This document shows, one piece after another, positions 48,492 through 59,845 of a DNA stretch of 64,000 bases. The DNA is from Galerina marginata. Its lineage: Eukaryota; Basidiomycota; Agaricomycetes; Agaricales; Galerinaceae. The position numbers were made by a program, and so were the translations under genes. The notes below the pieces were generated by a model that worked only from the letters and a program-made list of their open reading frames with translations, did not search any database and was not told the DNA's origin. The stretch's first letter is position 1. Each line of letters starts with the position of its first letter. The stretch is taken from positions 1,426,001 through 1,490,000 of the forward strand of contig JAECYW010000015.1 in the NCBI GenBank assembly GCA_023014335.1. Reading direction: 5' to 3'.

Positions 48492-50071
48492 AAATTCCTA
48501 ATGCCTGACGACTGTTATTGCGTCCCAAGTAGGGTTCATACTATCGTAGCCAGCCTCAGTATTACGTATCCTAAAGCAAATATATGGTCGTTCACATCTT
48601 TACCGCTGGGTGCTGTTATTATTTTAGACCACATGGGCATGATGAACTTTTCACGAAGTGAGCTCCAGATCAGTGCCTTCTCCAGGACTCCTCCTCTCGA
48701 ACAACCCATCACTTAGTGGTACCTTAGTTGACAGAATATAAACATCGTACCTGACGGGATCCAGATCACAGACCCGAGCCGCCGCGATAACACCGTTCGA
48801 GACCGAGCTAAAGTAGCATTGACAACTTGGCCGTCTAGTTTTTAATAGCTGGTTGATGGTAGCGGGATGTTTGTATGAGCTGTAGAGACTAAGTAACTTT
48901 CCAGAAAAGGTCGTATCATATCAAATAGTAGCCGACCTCCTTTCCCATTTTGTACGCTCCCCAGTGTCGTTTTATTTCACGCACGCGCTTAAAGCTTCAA
49001 GTTTATTCCACCGTCAGGACACAGATGACAGAAGAAGTCCCATGTTGTGGAATATGGTTCAGCGCAGGCACACTTTCATTCGTGGAAACCCGTTTTCGTC
49101 TCATTCTTGTTGACTCAGATGTCGCGTCAAGCACCCTCGTAGCATAGATTGAGGGTTGTGATTCTGCAAAAGGAAACCCACCTGGCAATTAAGATATCGG
49201 CTGGTTCGTCGTGCCATTGCCAGCATTGCACCTGCATGCATAGGTACGAATGGCATGAACACCGGGTAGATATGAAGCTCAATATGTGAATTAAAATAGC
49301 GATGAGAGAGTTTTATTTTGGTTAGTTTCCATGGTTAGTGAGTGACATAATGATGGAGAACTCGTTAAAATTCACGGTGCACTGCCTTACTGAATCACAG
49401 AGCTCGTGAGAGCATGAGAGGAACCCGCGCCGCCAGAGCTCTGGAGCGACTCGACCTCGGTTCATTCGGCACTGAATCACTATGCAGCAGTGACACGGGA
49501 AGAAAGCAAGGGTGTTTTATTGGGGAGATTCCCTTATGAAATCAAGGAAGCAGCGGAATAATCACGACTGGCGTACAGGGACACTTGGAACTCGGTATAT
49601 TACGGTCAATCTCGAATTCCAACATACCACCTCCCTAAGTACCGATAATCGCCTTGTGCTAATAGCCCGTTATTTCTGTCGAAGATAAGCACCAAAATGC
49701 CGTGAAATAGTCTGTCCTTGTCAACCGCCGGAATCACTGATTGTCGTCTGGCAGGCTGGGAGCAACCAGCTATTCTCGGGACTTCACCTATCAAAAGATG
49801 CGCCTTTCTCTGCCTTTCTACCACTTTGGAGCCGTGATTTTCCGCGTTTACTAAGGTCCAAAGAACTACTCGACTGCTTGAAGTTGAGCAATCATTCGTA
49901 ATGTTACTCGATTCATAAATTCCCATTCCAAGGCTATGACAGCCCAGGCAACGGAAACCTTTTCGACAGTTCGCTCACGACAGTTCCCATCACAGCCTTT
50001 TCAATGTACATCCCACTCTCACAGGGATCCACCGACTCGGATCAGGTAAGACTGATATCAGAGCTGTAAAT
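48492..50071. other. Intergenic, promoter side of peptide gene 1
   Basis: No gene is seen. From about 49736 the sequence resembles 51533 onward upstream of the second peptide gene, for example gattgtcgtctggcaggctg in both, so the tandem duplication includes several hundred bases of upstream DNA. Confidence 0.5.
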
Positions 50072-50080
50072 TATAAAAAG
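50072..50080 (+). promoter_or_regulatory. TATA box of peptide-precursor gene 1
   Basis: TATAAAAAG ends 99 bases before the ATG at 50179. The same nonamer stands at 52009-52017 before the paralog. Confidence 0.6.
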
Positions 50081-50178
50081 CGAAGCAGTGGGTCAGAGTA
50101 CTCAGTTGAAGCCGGTCTTCACCCCCATCCTATTCCTCGCCAACGCTGGTCGTTTAAACCAATCAATTATCATAAATC

Positions 50179-50992
50179 ATGATGTCACGAACTGGTCTCT
50201 TTTCTCTCGCCATCTTCTGCCTGTCGATTAGCCTGGTCGCATCCGCGCCTCTACCAGAGCTCGGGTCTAAGTGGGTATTGTCGTCATACATTAGTGCACT
50301 GCGTTGACTTTTTCTTTCCGCTGCAGTTTGGTCGAGCGGTCTTACGATTACGAGTTAGACGATATCTTTGAACGTTCTCCGGCCCTATTCGATCGGGAGC
50401 TCGAAATAGAGGACGAGTATGTTGCGGTGCGTCGGATACACCACCCAATCTCTAACCTAAACTGATGGGATACATCAAATATAGCGCGACGAGTTCGATG
50501 ATTTCGACCTCGAGGGCAGGGGCTTCTTCAAGAATTTAGGACACGACCTCGCGAAAGCGGGGAAAGGCCTAGCGAAGGTCGACCTGAGAGTAGCGTCAGC
50601 TGCCTCGGGAGCTGTGGCTAAAGCCACCAAATTCATCCCGGGAGTTGGTAGAGGCGCAGGGTTGGCTGCAAAGGCCGAATCACGCCTCGCCAGTGCCGCT
50701 GCCAACGCGATCCATCGCAGGGGTTTCTTCTCAAAATTGAAGCACGCTTTCCAGGTGAGAACAGTATTTCCAAAAATTTGATCGTAAAATTAAACGGTGT
50801 TCGTAGAAAATCGGCCACGGGATAGCGAAAGCAGCCAAAGCCGTCGTAAAATTCGACTTGAAAGCCATGTCCAAGGTCTCGGGCGTTGTAGGCAAAGTCG
50901 GCAAATTTATTCCTGGAGTCAGCAAGGCGGCGACAACGTTCGCAAAGGTGGAATCGAAGGTGACTGGGGCTGTTGCGAAGAAGATACATTGA
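50179..50992 (+). CDS. Secreted precursor with two cationic amphipathic GFFxKL repeats
   Basis: Four exons, 50179-50270, 50327-50426, 50485-50754 and 50807-50992, splice in phase to 215 residues. A signal peptide (about residues 1-22, ending VASA) is followed by an acidic segment (LDDIFERSPALFDRELEIED). Then come two tandem units: residues 77-141, starting RGFFKNLGHDLAKAGKGL, and residues 144-215, starting RRGFFSKLKHAFQKIGHGI. Both units end in Ile-His. Each unit is Lys/Ala/Gly-rich and would form amphipathic helices, with a shared KFIPGV turn. A dibasic RR (142-143) between the units suits Kex2 cleavage. The layout of signal, acidic pro-region and cationic repeats recalls antimicrobial or membrane-active peptide precursors; that function is inference. 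I know no named family. ATG 50182 is an equally possible start. Confidence 0.75.
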
Positions 50993-52008
50993 TTCCTTCC
51001 GATGTTTGGGGTAGTAAATTAATGGCGGGGCGGAGGTGGATCATTGAAGTATGGCTAGCGGAATACTAGTGTAGATATTTCGTTCGGTGCCTGTGAATAT
51101 AAACAATTCCTCAATTTTCCTTCGAGTATTTGACGTCTGCGAGGAAAGGTTCAATGCACGACTAGCGTACTTCTGTGCCCTCTAGTGGGTAGCTCGATTC
51201 CCCTCTCTCGGAGCTTCATGGGCAGCGGGATAATGCTCGGACCCGCGCTTGTTCTCGTGAAATAAGATAGCTGGGTGCCTAAAAATTTCAAGTGGAAACA
51301 CTGTACTCCCATAGAGTACTCGTGTATATTTTTATGAGAGGTTGCTATTATGACGTCAAGGAGCCTTAAATCACACGACTTCCAAACTTTTTAGTGGTGA
51401 TGCGAGTACGGTCAACTTCAAATTCCATCGTCATACACCCTCCTGCCAATAAGCACCGTGTGGCAGTTAATAGTGATTTTCATCAAGAAGGAGACCCAAA
51501 ATACTATGCATATGGGTTCGTGCGTCAACCACTTGATTGTCGTCTGGCAGGCTGGCAGCAACCACGCGTGAGGCTATTCTCAGGACGTCACCTATCAAAA
51601 TATCAAAAGATGCACACTTCTACCTTACGACTTCGAAGCAGTGTTTTTCCACCTTTGTCAGAACGAAGAGAAATAGTTGACGACTCGATTGCCAGATGTC
51701 CCAGTGTCACTGTGCCGGTGTTAAGTGTAGTTATTGGCGCTATGAACTAACGCCTAGTTCAGTGGACGTGTATAGAGTATGTCACTCCGCGAGGTTGCAT
51801 AACCCAGGCGTTTTTGGATTACGCCTGAAAGCTCAGCGCAGAGCCATCGTTCGCAGTGTTTCTCTCTCTCTCTCAAAAAAGTCCCTTTCCAAGGCTGTGA
51901 AAGCCGAACAACGGAAACCTTCTCGACGCTCTCACTCATGACAACAGGATACACACCGAATAATAATAGTCCTCGTCCATCCCACAGAGTTTCACAGATC
52001 AGAACTCG
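50993..52008. other. Intergenic between the two peptide genes
   Basis: No gene is seen. 51533-51950 resembles 49736-49975 in order and orientation, consistent with tandem duplication of gene plus promoter. Confidence 0.5.
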
Positions 52009-52017
52009 TATAAAAAG
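52009..52017 (+). promoter_or_regulatory. TATA box of peptide-precursor gene 2
   Basis: TATAAAAAG ends 116 bases before the ATG at 52133. Confidence 0.6.
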
Positions 52018-52132
52018 CAGGACAAACCGTCTAGTATCCCCAGTCGAAGCCGGTCTTCTTCACCCCACATACCTACTCCTCGCCTACGCAGGTCGTTTAA
52101 ACCAACCCTTCTATCTACTCTATCTATCTACC

Positions 52133-52679
52133 ATGTTGTCCCGAACTGGTCTCATTGCTTTTGTCTGCTTCTGCTTGTCGATTAGCCTCGTTGCGTCCGC
52201 GCCTCTTCCAGAACCAGAATCAAAGTGGGCATTCAATTGCTGTTGTTAGTGCGCCACGCTGACTCTTTTTTTTTGGCGCTAGTTTGATCGAGCGCTCGGA
52301 CGCCTACGAATACGACGATATCTTCGAACGCTCCCCTGCCTTATTCGATCGGGAGCTCAATACAGAGGACGTGTATTATGTTACGGTGCGTCAACTCTTC
52401 TCTACACCCGAAGATCTCTGAGTCAAGTTAACTGATGCTCATTAAATCTAGCGCGATGACTTCGATGATCTCGAGAGCCGAGGCTTCTTCAAGAAACTAG
52501 GCCACGATCTCGGGAAAGCAGGCAAAGGCCTCATCAAATTCGACCTCAAAGCCGCCTCCGTCGCCTCGGGCGCTGTGGCTAAATATGGTGGATTTGTTCC
52601 TGGAGTTAGCTCGGCGGCGACGGCGTTCTCCGGGGCAGAATCGAAGTTCACGAAGGCTGCTGCCAAGAGGATACATTGA
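52133..52679 (+). CDS. Secreted precursor with one cationic amphipathic GFFxKL unit
   Basis: Three exons, 52133-52224, 52283-52385 and 52452-52679, splice in phase to 140 residues. It is a paralog of the gene at 50179: the first exon is also 92 bases, the same phases are used, and the pro-region ERSPALFDREL is identical. After the acidic DDFDDLES comes a single unit, residues 76-140, starting RGFFKKLGHDLGKAGKGLIK and ending KRIH. The upstream gene's fourth exon is absent, so the two-unit form arose by internal duplication or this one by loss. Whether the unit is released at Arg75 is unknown. Secreted by signal peptide (ISLVASA). Confidence 0.75.
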
Positions 52680-52963
52680 TTCTTTCAGTGATTTTATTAG
52701 GAAGGAAGGAAGAAAGGAACGGATTTAAACGGCGAGGGTAGTTTATTTACGGCTGAAGTAGTGTAGATATTTCATTTGGAGTGCCCGTGAATGTAAAATG
52801 ATATTTAAATTCCGTTCGAGTATTTCCTGCGAAGAAAAATTCGATGCGCCGAGAAAGCAAAGACGTTGATACGTACCGGTCATATTCCACTAAACGAGTA
52901 TCTTCACAGGTTTGGGCAGCGCGAGTCAGCAAACTGCTCGCACAGAGTCGGAGTCGCACTGAC

Positions 52964-53223
52964 CTCGCGAAGTTGAAACTGTCAGACACTTCCTCTTCCG
53001 ATGCCCTAAACACAGGAGAATAAGGAGGGACATGCTCCACAAGCTGGGGCTACGTGCAGGAGCCGAACTCACTCTAGGTTCACTGTTCCGCAACAAGAGA
53101 GGAATTCGGGCATTGCTACAATACCTCAGCCACTCGAAAAGATTTCACAACTATAACGATGATGTCCTACTCTCTAACCTAAAAGCAGATGATAACGAAG
53201 AAGATGAGACACTGGACCACTAG
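52964..53223 (+). pseudogene. 3' remnant of a non-LTR (LINE-type) retrotransposon
   Basis: The frame reads ETVRHFLFRCPKHRRIRRDM, then an RKL-like stretch ending ALLQYLSHSKRF. This matches the extreme C-terminus of LINE reverse transcriptases, where a Cys/His motif (HFLxxC) precedes a helix and a final TxRF. Upstream the frame is closed and no polymerase motifs are seen, so only the 3' tip survives. The 3' flank is not simply poly-A. Confidence 0.55.
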
Positions 53224-53658
53224 ACCAACTGCAAGCCCGTTGCAGCCTAAAGATAGCCAACATCATACTTAACACAACTCTAGCCCGTATCACTCTGATT
53301 CGACGCCGCTGAAACCACTTTAGCGCGAAGATCTGAAGCGAAAAAGGAAAAGATGAAAGACGAGCTACGCTGCACGCTGTCTAGACGTGGCAGATCCCCA
53401 AAACGGCAGGGCAGGGCCCAGCCGGACCTTCGGACTGAGGAGCGAGCACCAGGGTGCGCCTCAGGAGGTGTTAGGGATAACCACAGGGAGCTAGGTAGCA
53501 ATTGGCACAGGGGGCCAAGAGGTAAAGACGTTGACAATCATCGAACAAGACGGTTAACCAGTAAACCATCAGCGGCAGTGGCTACGGAGTTATCTCGCAA
53601 CATAATAGCAAGCGTCTGTAGAAATATCAATAGAAAAAAACTGAACATTTCAACCCAA
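53224..53658. other. Intergenic
   Basis: No supported gene; an Arg-rich open frame at 53353-53838 has no domain and overlaps the next gene's 3' exon on the opposite strand. Confidence 0.35.
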
Positions 53659-54661
53659 CTACAAAAACAAAAACCTCATTCTATCCAACACCCGGTTCAT
53701 CCTGTACGAATCCCTTGTCGAATAGTGCTCGTCCGCCCGCCTCTTCAGGGCGGTAAAAACGATCGGGCCGATCCAATTCGTGTCGCGTTTGTCGTATCCG
53801 TTCCGCTTCAGGACTTGTTCGGTGACGATCCCGAATAACCGGTGAGAGATGGCGCTGATGATGCTGGCTGATGTTGTGCGGTAGTGATCTATGAGGATGG
53901 ATATGAATGATTTCAGTTTAGGGGGTGGGGGAGCGATAAGTGAGGAGAGGGAAGGTGGAGGATGGGCAGGATGGGCAGGAGGATGATGGGAAGAAAAGAC
54001 TGACTGGATTGAAAAAGACAGTAAAACGTAACGAGCACAATCATCGACACTCCCATCTGAACGACCATGGCGCACCATGGGTTCTGACAGTGCGGCTTTA
54101 CGTGTTTGGTGTAAAACAGGCAGACTAGACCGGCGGTGACGCAGAAGCAGGTCCAGGAGTAGTCGTGTGTGATGTAGAGCGCTGTGAGGTAAGCTAAGAG
54201 CAGGAGCGGCAATGTCGAGGTCGAGGTTAAGAGGAGGGTGAAGGAGCTTGAAACGGGTGGGTGATCTGGGTCGGCGTCGGCGTCGGCGAATGGCTCAGTC
54301 GACCATTGGTTACTTTCAAGGTCATCGACGCCAGGCAAGTTGGACGGTAATCTCCCATTTCGGAACAGACATTCCGCTTCGTAGGACCTGATTTGAGGAG
54401 CTGGTTTTAAATTTTGAGGATATCCGTATTGGTCACGGTATGCATCACACTTGGACTTTGATGATCACGATTCAGATATCGATAAGACGCGGTGGTCCAG
54501 GAAGTATCATACATATTCCCGATGGCAAGAAATGAGCGAAAACGCTGAGGCCGGTGGTGTTCCAAACGATAACGATAACGCACCTCGGGCTGCTCTGTAA
54601 ATTGTGTCTGGGTCGTTTTGAGCTCTTCTCCATGCGGGTTGGGAAATTGAAGATCAGGCAT
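53659..54661 (-). CDS. Predicted multi-pass membrane protein
   Basis: Exons 54661-54584, 54455-54020 and 53888-53659 splice in phase to 247 residues. After a hydrophilic N-terminus (MPDLQFPNPHGEELKTTQTQ) there are about three hydrophobic segments: LLLTSTSTLPLLLLAYLTAL, CFCVTAGLVCLFY and MGVSMIVLVTFY. A basic cytosolic-type tail follows (VLKRNGYDKRD, ALKRRADEHYS). I do not recognise a family. The third exon joins through a weak donor (GTCTTT) with a 131-base intron, so the C-terminus is less sure. The 5' exon is chosen because its GTGCGT donor at 54583 matches the phase-0 acceptor at 54456. Confidence 0.5.
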
Positions 54662-54703
54662 GGTCGGTGTTGCGGTGAACGAACCATGGACTATGTGAAA
54701 CAT

Positions 54704-56605
54704 GTATGATGTCGCAGCGGTAGAGGAAGCCTAATCAAGTTCGTTTGGAGTTGACCGGAATAGCTTGCCGAGTTGCCACAATTAGGTAATTGATGGGATG
54801 AAATAGCCGAGAGAGCCGAAAGGCCCAAAGGCTGGGCGGAGTCCAAACTGAGCTTCAGTTTTTCACGCATTCGACGTCATTGTGATTGAGAGAATTCTTT
54901 CTTTCCCTATAGCTACTTAGCTTCTTCACCGTCGGGCTGCCTGCCGCCGCCCGTCAACGTTTCAATCACCTACAGAACCTCGATAAAAAGCCACAGGCGC
55001 AAAGACAACAAAGGCAGCTGTGGGAAGGATGACGGCAGGAACAGCGAGAACAACGAATGCGAGAAGGAAGGGAGCACCCAGGCAGGATGAGGCGACGCGT
55101 TAAGAAGAGACGGGTACCAGGTGCGCGACCAAACACTGCTCATAACGTCGCTTCATCGACGCTGACGCACTATTCAACTCAGTCGACTCGTTGACTACCC
55201 GCAACCCCTTTCTTCAGCCTCAGAAAACAGACCCCACCCCCGTCACAGGCTTCTTCTATTCTCGTTTAGCCATACGAATGCCTCCGGCCGCTCCTCGTTT
55301 CGCAATACATGCACGCGAGCCACCATCACCCTCCCATCTCCTCTTGCGCGTTGGACGGCCATCCAGCCCACTCTGGCCAGTGATACGAACCTAGATGAAG
55401 CCGTACCGCGTTGCTTTTGTACAGTAACGTTCGAAAGACACGATATACATGCTTACTTACCTCTAAGATCTAGAACGCTGGGTAGACCTCTGTCGTTCGA
55501 TCCCTCCCGTAAGTGACAGTCTTATCCTAAAACTCTCTCTTCAACTCACTTTGACACCCCCTCCCTATGTAGCATTCGTCAATGAGTCCAACTCGTAACA
55601 TCACCTCTGCATCCTGCGTCTTGGTTCCACGCCATCTCCGATGCCCTTCGAGTCGTCCCTCTGTAGTACCCTTATCCAGTGCGTTAGTTCCGCTTGACCT
55701 CCCTTCCGCATTCCCTTTCTTTGATCTCATCGTCGACGTAGATGATAAAATCCTGATCTTCAGCTGTGTTAGAAGCGGGACGGCCCAGGCGCCTTCATGT
55801 TGACACCCCGTTCGTGAGTTTTATAACTCCCCATGTTCATATCTTCTGCACCGTCTAACTATCGTTCCACTTATCCTTCCTCAGACCCGCGCCGGCCGTA
55901 ACGAGGTCAGCGCGAAGCTGGAGGGCTGTCTACCTACGCAAGACGGAAGACGGAAGACGGAGTACTTACGTATCTGACACCGTCCAGCTCTGAATCTTAC
56001 GTGGGGGATTGGATTCTTGCTGCTATCGGGATGGCGTGCAGCGTTGTCTTTGGAAGAAGCGTCCTAGAAAGCTGTAGGAATTCAAGACTGTCCAAGGTCG
56101 TACAATTCGCTCGTAACCCTCCTGCCGTCCTGGTTAAGCCAGCAGAGGATTGATAAAAACAGCGTTAGTTAGAAAGATGAACTATAATTAGGCTTCGCTA
56201 TCGAACGCAATGCCTGCGGGGTGAGTACCTCTCATGTTGTATACCTTTTACTAGTAGTACTAACACGATGAAAGATGGACTGGCCAGTTAAATTTTGGGG
56301 ACAGAAGGAACAGCGTATCATACAGAGATAAACACCGTCATCGTTATTGAGTACAATGTTGAGCATAGATCTACGAATTAACGGTCATTTCTTCAGAGCC
56401 CCTTTTTTGAAATCCTACAATATTGTTTCGCGTTGTATATATTGTGCATCTTTTGTTCCATGTACCTGAGATTTTAAACTAAGAGGTTTAAGACGAAATA
56501 TTGAGCACCCAGTATCGATAAGCGAATACAAAAACTTAGAGAATTGGTCTTACCTATATGTCCGTCCACATCCATAGGTCAGTCAGGAAGTACCAACGCC
56601 ATACC
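54704..56605. other. Intergenic, no supported gene
   Basis: Short Pro/Ser-rich frames at 55191-55803 lack domains. 56100-56134 is one copy of a 35-base repeat also found at 60627-60661. Confidence 0.35.
56100..56134 (+). repeat. Dispersed 35-base repeat, copy 1
   Basis: gtacaat-cgctcgtaaccctcctgcc is shared with 60627-60661 in the same orientation, 33 of 35 positions identical. Possibly a remnant of a dispersed element. Confidence 0.6.
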
Positions 56606-56937
56606 TCAGAAGCAGCAGCTTTCTACCAACATGGGCACACAAGGCCCGCCGAAACAGCACTGTGTTGTAGCGCTGCCTCCAATACAGCAGGGACCACATG
56701 GGGTTTCTGTGCCATCATCTACCCGAAATGAAATTGACGCAATCAGCTCTCAAATCTTCGTTGCTGGTGCATATAGGGATGTCACGTACCATTGCGAATC
56801 ACATAAAGGTCCAGGCCTTCGCCCCGTTTTGATACTGTGGGATGGTCCATAGGCACTCCGTTGCGCGCACCAATGTATTTTGCTGAGACCAAAGCGACTT
56901 GAGCGACGATAATGAAGGGTAGGAGGGAAAGTTTCAT
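56606..56937 (-). CDS. Small secreted protein with eight cysteines
   Basis: Two exons, 56937-56790 and 56718-56606, join in phase (71-base intron, GTACGT donor, GGTAG acceptor) to 86 residues. A clear signal peptide (MKLSLLPFIIVAQVALVSA) is followed by a short pro-region with Lys37-Arg38, a Kex2-type site. The C-terminal 30 residues hold eight cysteines in the order C57, C60-C61, C70-C71, C76, C84-C85, spaced by small residues (CGPCCIGG, CCFGGPC, SCCF). Such a density implies four disulfides in a compact knot. I recognise no named family; effector-like or defence-related small cysteine-rich proteins are the general class. The cysteine exon is too short to be noticed unspliced. A TATAAAG at 57079-57073 lies about 136 bases upstream. 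Confidence 0.7.
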
Positions 56938-57072
56938 TTTCGACTGGTAGGAAATTTTTGAGGGAGCGGTAGATGTGATGTTCTGTTTCAGGTGATATGA
57001 CCTCCAGACGAGATTGTGTAGCCAATGGTATCTCGCGAGCAGCTGCGTCTCAGTGCTTAGACTTGGGGCAAG

Positions 57073-57079
57073 CTTTATA
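57073..57079 (-). promoter_or_regulatory. TATA-like box of the eight-cysteine gene
   Basis: TATAAAG on the minus strand, about 136 bases before the ATG at 56937. Confidence 0.4.
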
Positions 57080-57537
57080 GCTGGAATATGGCAATAAATA
57101 GAACGTTCATCCAACTTCTTAATTCCTATCCAAGCAAGGCCCTCAGACCCGAAACTTTTAAAAATATCTGCTAGTTTAATGCGTGGACTAATTATGAATA
57201 ACATATTTTGGTCGATCAGAAATCCAGCTGCGAATTCACATCCGGGCACCATGGAACTATCGAGGGTCTATCTAATTTATAGCTCAAGATTCATCTGTAC
57301 CATCTCCTGACCTTTTTAGCAGCATCGATTATTAGGGTGTGGGGTTTCGCCCTCCTGGCAAATTTCTCTCTCCTGTATCTTGATATCTGGTTCCCACCAC
57401 AGTATTTCGCCCAGCACGTAATCAAATATAAATTTTCCAGAATCTTTGTTCACATCAGGGAGCGTCACCCTCGTCCTTCGGCACGATACCAAATTTAAGA
57501 GAAGAAAAAATCGAGCAACCGTCCACCCGGCCACCCT

Positions 57538-59664
57538 CTAAAACGACTCACAACTCCGCCTCCTGCGAACTGAAAACCTTTCATCCCAATCTGAGACTGT
57601 TTCTCGAGAAATTGCCCATCGCGTATAGTATATGCCATATTCTGTGGAGATTGTCCGCGAAGAAGCACAGGAATTGAGACTCGCAAGGTCCAGAGCGGAA
57701 ACTTGATACGAAGCGCGATCTGCATCCATCGGATTGTGCTCACTGTTAAATACAGACAGGACAGAATGATACAGTGATGATTGGGGAGATTGCCTGGTTG
57801 TGGTGTTGTCTGGCCTATCGACGTCGTTCTGCATTGCCTCGTGAGTTAAAGTCATCTTGCTGTACCCTAGTTCTTCAGGTGATACAAGTAGATTTTTTGA
57901 AAATTTGGGTCCTATCAGCTTCTGAATCTCGGATTCTGTACGTTCCAGCATGTTTCTACACCGGATATCAAGGTCTGGCAAGGCCAGTAAAGCCTATGTA
58001 AACGATCGAATTTGCATCAATAAATAAATGCATTGCATTGTGAGAATTATTAGGATAAATTTATCTAAAAAAAGACCCACCTGAGAAACAGACGAAAATT
58101 TGCCCAGACCCTCACCCCTTTGAAGGGCTTGCGCGATCCAACTCGCTTGAATGGCTGTATTACCACCACTCCTCCATTGGGGCATATCCAGCCACGGACT
58201 TTCAAAGCATGCTCGGGGCTCCGTGCACAATACCCTTTCGACGGATTGGCGAACGGAAATAATCATTGCAGTCACGGATTGGTACCAGTGCGTGCTCTTG
58301 CTGAAAGCCTCTCGCCACGTTAGAGCACGCTCAGCAGCGAATAGTAAGGGGAAGACATTGAGTGGCGTGATCATTTGTCGAATATCTCCTAGAACTAAAT
58401 TTTTTGTATTTGGTGGTAAGGCAGAAAACCGTGTGGTATACCACCCGTCCCCGAAAAGCGCGACAAGGCTACAGCGAGCGCTGTATTCGAGGACCTTGTT
58501 TTTTATGTCACTCGCGAGCGCGAATTCGAGAACGAAAGGAGCATGATGTGCACATTGTGGACATCGGCAGGCGAGAGTGATCCAATGTCCGGATAAGAGG
58601 TTCGTATATGAATTATCCGAGAGTGGCCCGTGATAAACGTCATGCAGCATATTAACGGAAATTTCTGCGAGCATTAGCTCTTCTAGAGTGGAAAGGCCGA
58701 GGTATAGAGATCCCCTGAAGATGCCGAGTGCGATTACTATGTTATAATCAGGACGCGATCTCTCAAGAATGCCGCCATAGATATAGCCGAGAATGAAGTT
58801 AAATGAATCTGCCGTGATATATGGAAAAGGAAGGTTAATTATGGTTGGATCGACCGTGCCTCCTACATTGCTGTTGGCGAGAACACCGCGAAAGTAAGAA
58901 GACCGTGAGCTAAGAACAAATCGATGGCAATGAAAAATAGGTGGAACGGGACTTGGTGGACCGACAAAGATCTGAACGTCCGTGAATCGTTGACTTCGAC
59001 ACATGGAAATGAAATCTTTGGAAAGGAGATTCAGGGATGGGCTAATGTCAACACCACCTCCAAGTCCTGGGTGTCCCCCTGCGGTATTAGACTGGCCTGT
59101 ATAATAATACCGAAGGCGCTGAATGAATGCTGGATTATTACGATCGGGAGGAATCTCAAGGCTGCGAAAGCTGAGAGAGGGTATCTGGGAGGGTGTTCCT
59201 GGTAAATATATATCGCGAACCATCCGATACGCTCTCGCATAGATAACAGCTTGAAGGAGACAGTCAATACTCGTAAATTCTGAGAATCATGGCATTATTA
59301 GCATACCTTGGTGTCCCCATACCAATCCCTTATTTGCCGGGGTCTTCCAAACGACATCAGGATATCGTGTTTCAATGTTGAGAAATAGCATATTGAGGTC
59401 TTGATGCCATATTTGGATGCTATTTTCTTCCACTATCTCCAACCATTGAGTTGTATTCAGGGAATCGGGTCGAGTCAGACGTGAGAAGTGAGGAGGGGTT
59501 TTGGAGAGCATGCTACCGACTTTCGATCCGTGGTCGAGATCCTTATACTCAAATAACGAGGCTATTAGTGAAGGCACGTATTGCACAACACAAGACGGGA
59601 AATACCTCAACGTCGGGAGTGGGTGACTGCATGGGAGAACAAGGAATGACAAATACTGTATCAT
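57538..59664 (-). CDS. BTB/POZ domain protein
   Basis: Exons about 59664-59307, 59198-58081 and 57993-57538 splice in phase. The middle exon contains a BTB/POZ fold: FTDVQIFVG, then FHCHRFVLSSRSSYFRGVL (the His-Arg-x-Val-Leu-x-x-Arg-Ser core) and ADSFNFILGYIYGG. After it comes a helical region with CRCPQCAHHAPFVLEFALAS and ALFGDGWYTTRFSALP, typical of a fungal BTB family with a conserved C-terminal half. BTB domains dimerise and often serve as adaptors for Cul3 ligases or in transcription. The 5' end is uncertain: upstream in-frame sequence to about 59845 is possible through another intron, so ATG 59664 is provisional. The C-terminal exon ends in an Arg-rich tail. Confidence 0.75.
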
Positions 59665-59845
59665 AGGTCGTTATATGAAGGAGCGCCAGGACACGTGCTA
59701 CGTCACTGCCGACTGCTAAGTATAGATACAAGTACAGAGGTATGTAACTTGGAAGATTACGGTACCCGGATGTCTGAGATAATATGATTGGATGAAAGGA
59801 TGAGATAAGGGAATTGTAAAAAAGAAGGTACTTACGGTCCCCCAA

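Noticed and set aside
57079..57252. Long N-terminal extension upstream of the eight-cysteine protein
   Set aside because: The continuous frame to 57252 lacks a sensible start, and ATG 56937 begins a textbook signal peptide with a TATA-like box upstream.
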